From BJ22 sp021298375 (GTDB lineage: Bacteria > Planctomycetota > Planctomycetia > Pirellulales > Pirellulaceae), in NCBI GenBank assembly GCA_046343015.1, contig JBKDOL010000032.1:62001-126000 (forward strand): a DNA stretch of 64,000 nucleotides, read 5' to 3'. Shown here piece after piece: positions 59,576-64,000 of this stretch; within the stretch, counting starts at the first letter, position 1; every line of letters starts with the position of its first letter. The translations under genes were made by a program, and so were the position numbers. The notes under the pieces are model-generated. The model was not told where the DNA came from. It ran no database searches and saw only the letters and a program-made list of their open reading frames with translations.

Positions 59576-62500
59576 ATGAAGCTGACGGACTTGACCATCG
59601 ACGGCTCGCAGGCCGGCGAGCGGATGCAAATTAATCGAATGCACCAGGGGCTGAATGTGCTCCTCGATGCCTCCGACCAGGATCGGAATGCGGTCGCTCA
59701 ACTGATTCGCTATTTGCTGTTTGGTGCGACCGCCGAGCAGTCCTCGACCAGCGTTTTTTCGGCCCGATCGTTCCATGCCGGGCACGCTGACATTGTCCGC
59801 GGTCCTTACCGCTTTCGGCTCTCGCGGAATCCGTCCTCGCATCACGCGCTCCAGGTCCAAGGCTTGGACAATGCCAGCCAGATTTACAGCGGCGATGATC
59901 TTTTCGGCAAAGTCGATGCAGCGGTTTTCGAAACGCTCTACGACGTCGACTTCCAGCACGCCGCGCGCCAACTCTCCGAAGCCGCGGTCGCCCTGCACCA
60001 GCGACTGGGGGTCAGTCCGGCGTCCAATCGCTGGCCCACCGAAGCCGCCTGGCTCGCCTGGAAGCAGGAAGCCGAACAACTCAAACAGCGATTGACCGAA
60101 CTCCGTCAGGAACTGAACCATCAGGAAGCGGAGCGTCGTCGCTTGCATTTGCAAACTGAGTCTCTGGCTGCCCAGGAGCTTGCTCAGCGGCAACTGTTTG
60201 ACCGGGAATTGGCTGAACTTGACCGCCAGACCGCGGAAGTCCGGCGGCAGTTGGAGCCGACGCGACGCGAGCTGGAGGAACTGGAAAATCGGCTGACAAT
60301 GCTGCAGGCCGAGATCGATCGCCGCGAAGGCGAACTTCGGTTCGAGCCCGTAGCTCAGGCCTATGACGGACTGGAGGTGCTTTACGGCCAGTTAGACCTG
60401 ATCGATGTGCAGCTGGCCCGCTGGCGAACATTGCAAAATCAAATTCAGCAACAGCGTCTGGAGCTGCGCGATGAGATGGAGCAATGGTCCAAGACACTGG
60501 AAACTTCGTCTGAGCATCCGTATCACACCGCCCAGCAGGCTCTGGAGCGGACCAATTCGCTGACGACCCGGATCGAACAGGCCGCCGCGCGAATCGAGGC
60601 GGAAACTCCGGCAGATCGCGCCAACCTGAAGCAGGCGAACGCCGAAGTCCGCAAAAGTTGCGCCAGCATCCGCCAGGACTTGAACGTCGTTTGCGATGAA
60701 CTCGCCAACCAGTATCGCCAGCTTCGCCACAAGGCAGCAGCGGTAACGATGAAGCATTTGCGCGAGCACTATAACGCTATCGCCGACAACATTGCGTGGT
60801 TGCTGGCCGAGCGGCAGCAGACGATCGAAGAGATTCGCGAAGTCGATCCGGTCGGTGCAGATGCAATTGCCCGGGCCGGCACGGAGTTCTGCGAGCTGGC
60901 CACCCGCGAGGGCTTCCTGGCCGCCCGGCGGAAGTTCCATGGCGACCCACCCGTCGCCAGCGGCGATCATCGGGCCGTTCGACCCGACCTGACGGCCGAA
61001 CGCAATCAACTCCAGCAATGGCGAGTGCGACAAAGCGAATTGCTGCAAACCGCAGCGAAGCTCGAGTCCCAACTGCAACAACTCGCCGAGCGTCGAGCGG
61101 AATGCTCGGCTCGACGCGATCGTTACTATCAGGGGGAGCTGGCAAGTCTGAGGGAACGCCTCGCCCAACTCAGCGGCCTGATCGCCGGCAGGAATCTCGA
61201 AGTGGACCAACTGGCCCGGGTTGATGCCGAGAACGATCGCGTCCCACCCTACTCGGGGCATCCGCTCCTGACTCAGGCCAGCCAACTCCTTGCCCGACTG
61301 ACCGAGAACCGGCTCATCGGGATAGCGCTGGCCGCGAATGGAGCCCATCTGATGGTGACCGAACGCGGCGGGCAAACGCTCGATGTCAGCAGCCTCGAAC
61401 CGGGGTCGCAGCAGGCCGCTTTGCTCGCAGTCTGCCTGGCAACCAACTGGTGGTTAACCCAGCAGGGCTTGTCGGTCCCGATGCTGCTCCGGGAGGTTCT
61501 CCCGACAGCCGATTTGCAACAGACGGCAAATTATGCCGCGGTGCTCCGCGAGTTCGGCCTCTCCGGACACCAATTGCTGGTCTTTACCCGCGACCAGCAA
61601 GTCGCCGAATTTGTCGCCCAAAGGCTGATTGCCGGCACGTTTTCCTTCTTCAAGACCGGCCGGCCGAACACCAATGTGGGGACAATTCCGACAGTCACGC
61701 GCGAAGCCGCGATGCCGCCAGCGCTCCCCGCAGCCCTTTCGGTTCAGTGGGAGCCGCTGCCGCAGGGATTGGGTACAGTCCCGCAAGCAAGTTCCATGGC
61801 CGCGCCTGTGGAGGTGTCCGTAACGCCGCAGTTTGGCGAGTCGAGTTGGGCCGGGCAGACGGTTCAAAAAATGGCCCGCCCGCTGCATCGGCCTGTCGTC
61901 TACTCCGACCGCTCCGACTTCCGCAGTTTTCCAACGTACCGTCCCCCCGTCTCAAGCAACCGTCCCCACGTCGAAGTGGCTCGGCCTACAGACGATACCG
62001 CCGGCATTGCGGCCACCATTCGCCCCCTGGTCGAACGGGCCAGAGGTCCGATCAGCGAAGAGACCAGTTTGCGGAGCGTCGACTTGGCGGACGCCATCCA
62101 CCTCAACAACCTCGTTCAAGCGGGCGTGAGCTCAATTGGCGATCTGCTCAAGCTTGATCCCCAGGCCCTCGCGCCGCAATTGACGCGCATCGGCTTCTCG
62201 GCCCAGCAACTCGATCGCTGGCAGGCTCAGGCCTGGTTAATGCTCTGCGTCGAAGGGCTGACGCCAAGCGATGCTCGGATTCTGGTCGGTTGCGGGATCA
62301 CGGAACCAGAACAGCTGGAGACGACCTCCGCCGACCAATTGCTGACACGAATTCATCGTTACCTCCAGTCTCCCGATGGCCGACGTTTCGCTCCGGACAC
62401 GGCGCGTTATCAATTGGAACGAATTCACTCCTGGCATCGGGCCCTCCAGGCTTCGCGCAGCCGCTGGCGAATCGGGAACGGATACAGTCGACGATTGCGG

Positions 62501-63289
62501 CGACAGAGTTGGTCCAACGGAATCGAAACAGAAGCCGGCGAAGAAGCCGATGAGGCTGGATTCTCGGGCCCCAGCCTGACCGGTTACCTCGATCATCAAC
62601 GCACGCTGGAGAATCCGGGGCCGAGCAGCCATTTCGAGCGACACCCCGAGGCGATTCGTCCCGAGGACTTCGATTTTGAGCTGGAGTCCGAGGTCGCTCG
62701 ACAGGAATCCCGGCAAGCCATTCGCGAGGCGCTGCAGGGAGCCACTTCCCCCCAGAGCCATGGAAAGCGTTCAGCCCCAACCTCGGCTTCACAGGGAGCT
62801 TCGGCCGGACTGGCAGTCCAGCCCGATCAATTTGCAACCTCTGCAACGGGGCAGCGGTTCTATCTCAATCTGGATGATGCCGTGGAAGCCGCGCCCTCGA
62901 TCGGGCCGCGAACGGCGGAGCGCTTTACCGCCATCGGCGTGCAATCCATTCGCGACTTTCTCCGCCAGACTGCCGAATCGATGGCCGAGAAGATCAGCTT
63001 TAAGCGAATCTCGGCTGATGTGATTCGCCAGTGGCAGCAGCAAACGAGGCTGGTCTGCTCGGTCCCCAATCTGCGGGGTCATGATGCCCAATTGCTCGTC
63101 GCCGTCGGGGTGACCGAGGCCGAACAGCTGGCTGGACTTTCTCCCAAGAAGCTCTGGTCCCTGATCGGCCCCTACAGCGAGACCAAAGAAGGCTTGAAGA
63201 TTATCCGCGCCGGCAGCAGGCCCGATCTCGCGGAAGTGACTCAGTGGATTCAGTGGGCCCAGCAAAACCGCTCGCTGCAGGCAGCGTAA
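59576..63289 (+). CDS. SMC/YhaN-like coiled-coil protein with degraded ATPase motifs and two DUF4332-type domains
   Basis: A 1237-residue cytoplasmic protein. The N-terminus (about 1-140) follows YhaN-type AAA ATPases: GLNVLLDASDQDRNAVAQLI aligns with the Walker A GLNVxYGPNEAGKST but has D for G and R37 for the lysine; AVFETLYDVDFQHAARQLSE matches the conserved post-Walker helix. A long coiled coil (about 165-560, broken near 450-470) leads to the C-terminal ATPase half. There SSLEPGSQQAALLAVCLATN (about 605-624) aligns with the ABC signature and VPMLLREVLPTAD (about 634-646) with Walker B, the Asp replaced by Arg639. A proline-rich linker follows, then helix-hairpin-helix DUF4332-like domains at about 835-960 and 1095-1235 (SIGPRTAERFTAIGVQSIRD). 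No partner gene is adjacent. Confidence 0.72.
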   Translation: MKLTDLTIDGSQAGERMQINRMHQGLNVLLDASDQDRNAVAQLIRYLLFGATAEQSSTSVFSARSFHAGHADIVRGPYRFRLSRNPSSHHALQVQGLDNASQIYSGDDLFGKVDAAVFETLYDVDFQHAARQLSEAAVALHQRLGVSPASNRWPTEAAWLAWKQEAEQLKQRLTELRQELNHQEAERRRLHLQTESLAAQELAQRQLFDRELAELDRQTAEVRRQLEPTRRELEELENRLTMLQAEIDRREGELRFEPVAQAYDGLEVLYGQLDLIDVQLARWRTLQNQIQQQRLELRDEMEQWSKTLETSSEHPYHTAQQALERTNSLTTRIEQAAARIEAETPADRANLKQANAEVRKSCASIRQDLNVVCDELANQYRQLRHKAAAVTMKHLREHYNAIADNIAWLLAERQQTIEEIREVDPVGADAIARAGTEFCELATREGFLAARRKFHGDPPVASGDHRAVRPDLTAERNQLQQWRVRQSELLQTAAKLESQLQQLAERRAECSARRDRYYQGELASLRERLAQLSGLIAGRNLEVDQLARVDAENDRVPPYSGHPLLTQASQLLARLTENRLIGIALAANGAHLMVTERGGQTLDVSSLEPGSQQAALLAVCLATNWWLTQQGLSVPMLLREVLPTADLQQTANYAAVLREFGLSGHQLLVFTRDQQVAEFVAQRLIAGTFSFFKTGRPNTNVGTIPTVTREAAMPPALPAALSVQWEPLPQGLGTVPQASSMAAPVEVSVTPQFGESSWAGQTVQKMARPLHRPVVYSDRSDFRSFPTYRPPVSSNRPHVEVARPTDDTAGIAATIRPLVERARGPISEETSLRSVDLADAIHLNNLVQAGVSSIGDLLKLDPQALAPQLTRIGFSAQQLDRWQAQAWLMLCVEGLTPSDARILVGCGITEPEQLETTSADQLLTRIHRYLQSPDGRRFAPDTARYQLERIHSWHRALQASRSRWRIGNGYSRRLRRQSWSNGIETEAGEEADEAGFSGPSLTGYLDHQRTLENPGPSSHFERHPEAIRPEDFDFELESEVARQESRQAIREALQGATSPQSHGKRSAPTSASQGASAGLAVQPDQFATSATGQRFYLNLDDAVEAAPSIGPRTAERFTAIGVQSIRDFLRQTAESMAEKISFKRISADVIRQWQQQTRLVCSVPNLRGHDAQLLVAVGVTEAEQLAGLSPKKLWSLIGPYSETKEGLKIIRAGSRPDLAEVTQWIQWAQQNRSLQAA

Positions 63290-63379
63290 GCGGAGAGTGG
63301 CGACTCGCATCCTTTTTTCCACGGCAGACTGTTCGGCCGTTTTTCTGAGGCGCAGCCACGAGGCTCAAACTCTCAACGC

Positions 63380-63410
63380 AAAAAAACGGGCAGCTCTTGC
63401 GAGCTGCCCG
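63380..63410 (-). terminator. Rho-independent terminator after the ECF sigma gene
   Basis: On the minus strand a 10-bp perfect stem CGGGCAGCTC / GAGCTGCCCG with a 4-nt loop is followed by seven Ts (complement of the A-run 63380-63386). It lies 16 bp after the sigma-factor stop. There is no T-run on the + strand, so it does not terminate the convergent coiled-coil gene. Confidence 0.93.
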
Positions 63411-63425
63411 TGGGTCTGGCTTCCT

Positions 63426-63989
63426 CTAGACGCTGACGGTGGATTGCAGTTGTTCTGCCAGCCGATGTCTGGCGACGTGCAATCGCCGCTTGATGGTTCC
63501 GACCGGTGCGCGAAACGCCTCGGCCATTTCCAGCAGGGAGAGGTCGTCGAAGTAAAACGCCTGCAGCGTCTCCCGATCGAGTTGTCCAAGTCGAGCCAGC
63601 CCGGCCTGCACTTCGGCTCGGCGTTCTTCGGTGAGGAGGCGGTCCTCGCCTGAATCCTCATCGCCCGCCAGCAAGTCGTCGACTACGAGGTCGCTACCGC
63701 TGACCAAGCGCCGGCGGCTGGCCCGATTGATCGCCACGCGAACAGCAATCGACCTCAACCAGCCGGCAAACGCTTCCGCTTCCCGCAACTGCTCGAGGCG
63801 GAGCATCGCCCGAATGAAGACCTCCTGGCAAACCTCTTCGGCTTCCGCCAGGTTGCGGACCCGCCCCAGGGCGACCGCCATCACGGTCGATTGGAACCGT
63901 TCGCACAATTGCCCAAACGACTCCCGATCTCCCGCCTGGGCCCTGCGGACGAGTTCTCCGGTTGAATACGATTCTGCAACTTCAAGCAT
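63426..63989 (-). CDS. ECF-type RNA polymerase sigma factor
   Basis: A 187-residue extracytoplasmic-function sigma factor. Region 2 lies at about 10-80 (LVRRAQAGDRESFGQLCERF, NLAEAEEVCQEVFIRAMLRL, EAFAGWLRSIAVRVAINRAS) and region 4 at about 125-180 (LDRETLQAFYFDDLSLLEMA, VGTIKRRLHVARHRLAEQL). The linker is long and acidic (DLLAGDEDSGEDRLL). No anti-sigma factor is visible; the upstream side lies 11 bp from the window edge, so a partner might be beyond it. It ends at a strong terminator facing the SMC-like gene. Confidence 0.93.
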   Translation of the reverse strand: MLEVAESYSTGELVRRAQAGDRESFGQLCERFQSTVMAVALGRVRNLAEAEEVCQEVFIRAMLRLEQLREAEAFAGWLRSIAVRVAINRASRRRLVSGSDLVVDDLLAGDEDSGEDRLLTEERRAEVQAGLARLGQLDRETLQAFYFDDLSLLEMAEAFRAPVGTIKRRLHVARHRLAEQLQSTVSV

Positions 63990-64000
63990 GGGTGCACTTT

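Noticed and set aside
1..64000. Genomic island, prophage or insertion sequence
   Set aside because: No transposase, integrase, phage structural gene, terminal inverted repeats or tRNA-linked direct repeats were found; gene content is housekeeping or typical planctomycete.

Overview
The window reads as an ordinary chromosomal stretch of a GC-rich planctomycete, probably of the Pirellulales type. The strongest lineage markers are a cytochrome/DUF1549/DUF1553 (PSD1-type) gene followed by a DUF1501 gene, a two-domain DUF1080 (3-keto-disaccharide hydrolase) protein next to a sodium:solute symporter, a redoxin/cytochrome/copper-monooxygenase fusion, and BamD-like and LptE-like lipoproteins that imply a Gram-negative outer membrane. 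No transposase, integrase, phage gene, CRISPR array, tRNA or rRNA was recognised. The assignment comes from gene content only.

Layout. 1-5.4 kb: the 3' part of glnA (cut by the window edge), then a leftward dnaJ-like/rnpA/yidD operon and the rightward principal sigma factor. 5.6-13 kb: a secreted two-domain parvulin chaperone with a clear promoter, then leftward hrpA, a YcxB-like membrane protein and a DUF2237 protein. 13.3-16 kb: csrA with a repeat-bearing C-terminal extension, then the leftward mcsA-mcsB protein-arginine kinase pair. 16.4-24.3 kb: the secreted copper/cytochrome fusion, the PSD1-DUF1501 pair and a small zinc-ribbon protein. 24.4-31.3 kb: an S9 peptidase, a glutaminyl cyclase, a pyrimidine salvage pair (phosphorylase plus cytidine deaminase) and a PDZ protein ending at a clear terminator. 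31.5-39.7 kb: a surface-polysaccharide cluster (KdsD-like isomerase, ABC exporter pair with a Wzt-type C-terminal domain, GT-B-like protein, sulfotransferase, GT4, GT2). 39.7-44 kb: a TPR protein and a DUF58/transglutaminase pair. 44.5-50.3 kb: a long acyl-CoA dehydrogenase, a thiolase and a PrpD-like 2-methylcitrate dehydratase. 50.4-58.7 kb: a small secreted protein, Dus, LptE-like, BamD-like, RecO, a symporter and the DUF1080 protein. 58.8-64 kb: a DinB-like protein, a 1237-residue SMC/YhaN-like protein with degraded ATPase motifs and paired DUF4332-type tail domains, and an ECF sigma factor.

Two themes stand out. First, at least fifteen short tandem-repeat arrays (13-21 bp units, 2-7 copies, all of different sequence) lie between genes, mostly just after stop codons; two more lie inside coding sequence with 18-bp, frame-preserving units, the larger of them in csrA. 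Second, the SMC/YhaN-like pseudo-ATPase at 59.6-63.3 kb has an architecture I cannot match to a named system and is the best candidate for something undescribed. The rest is housekeeping metabolism, envelope biogenesis and planctomycete-typical secreted proteins in short operons separated by repeat-rich gaps.
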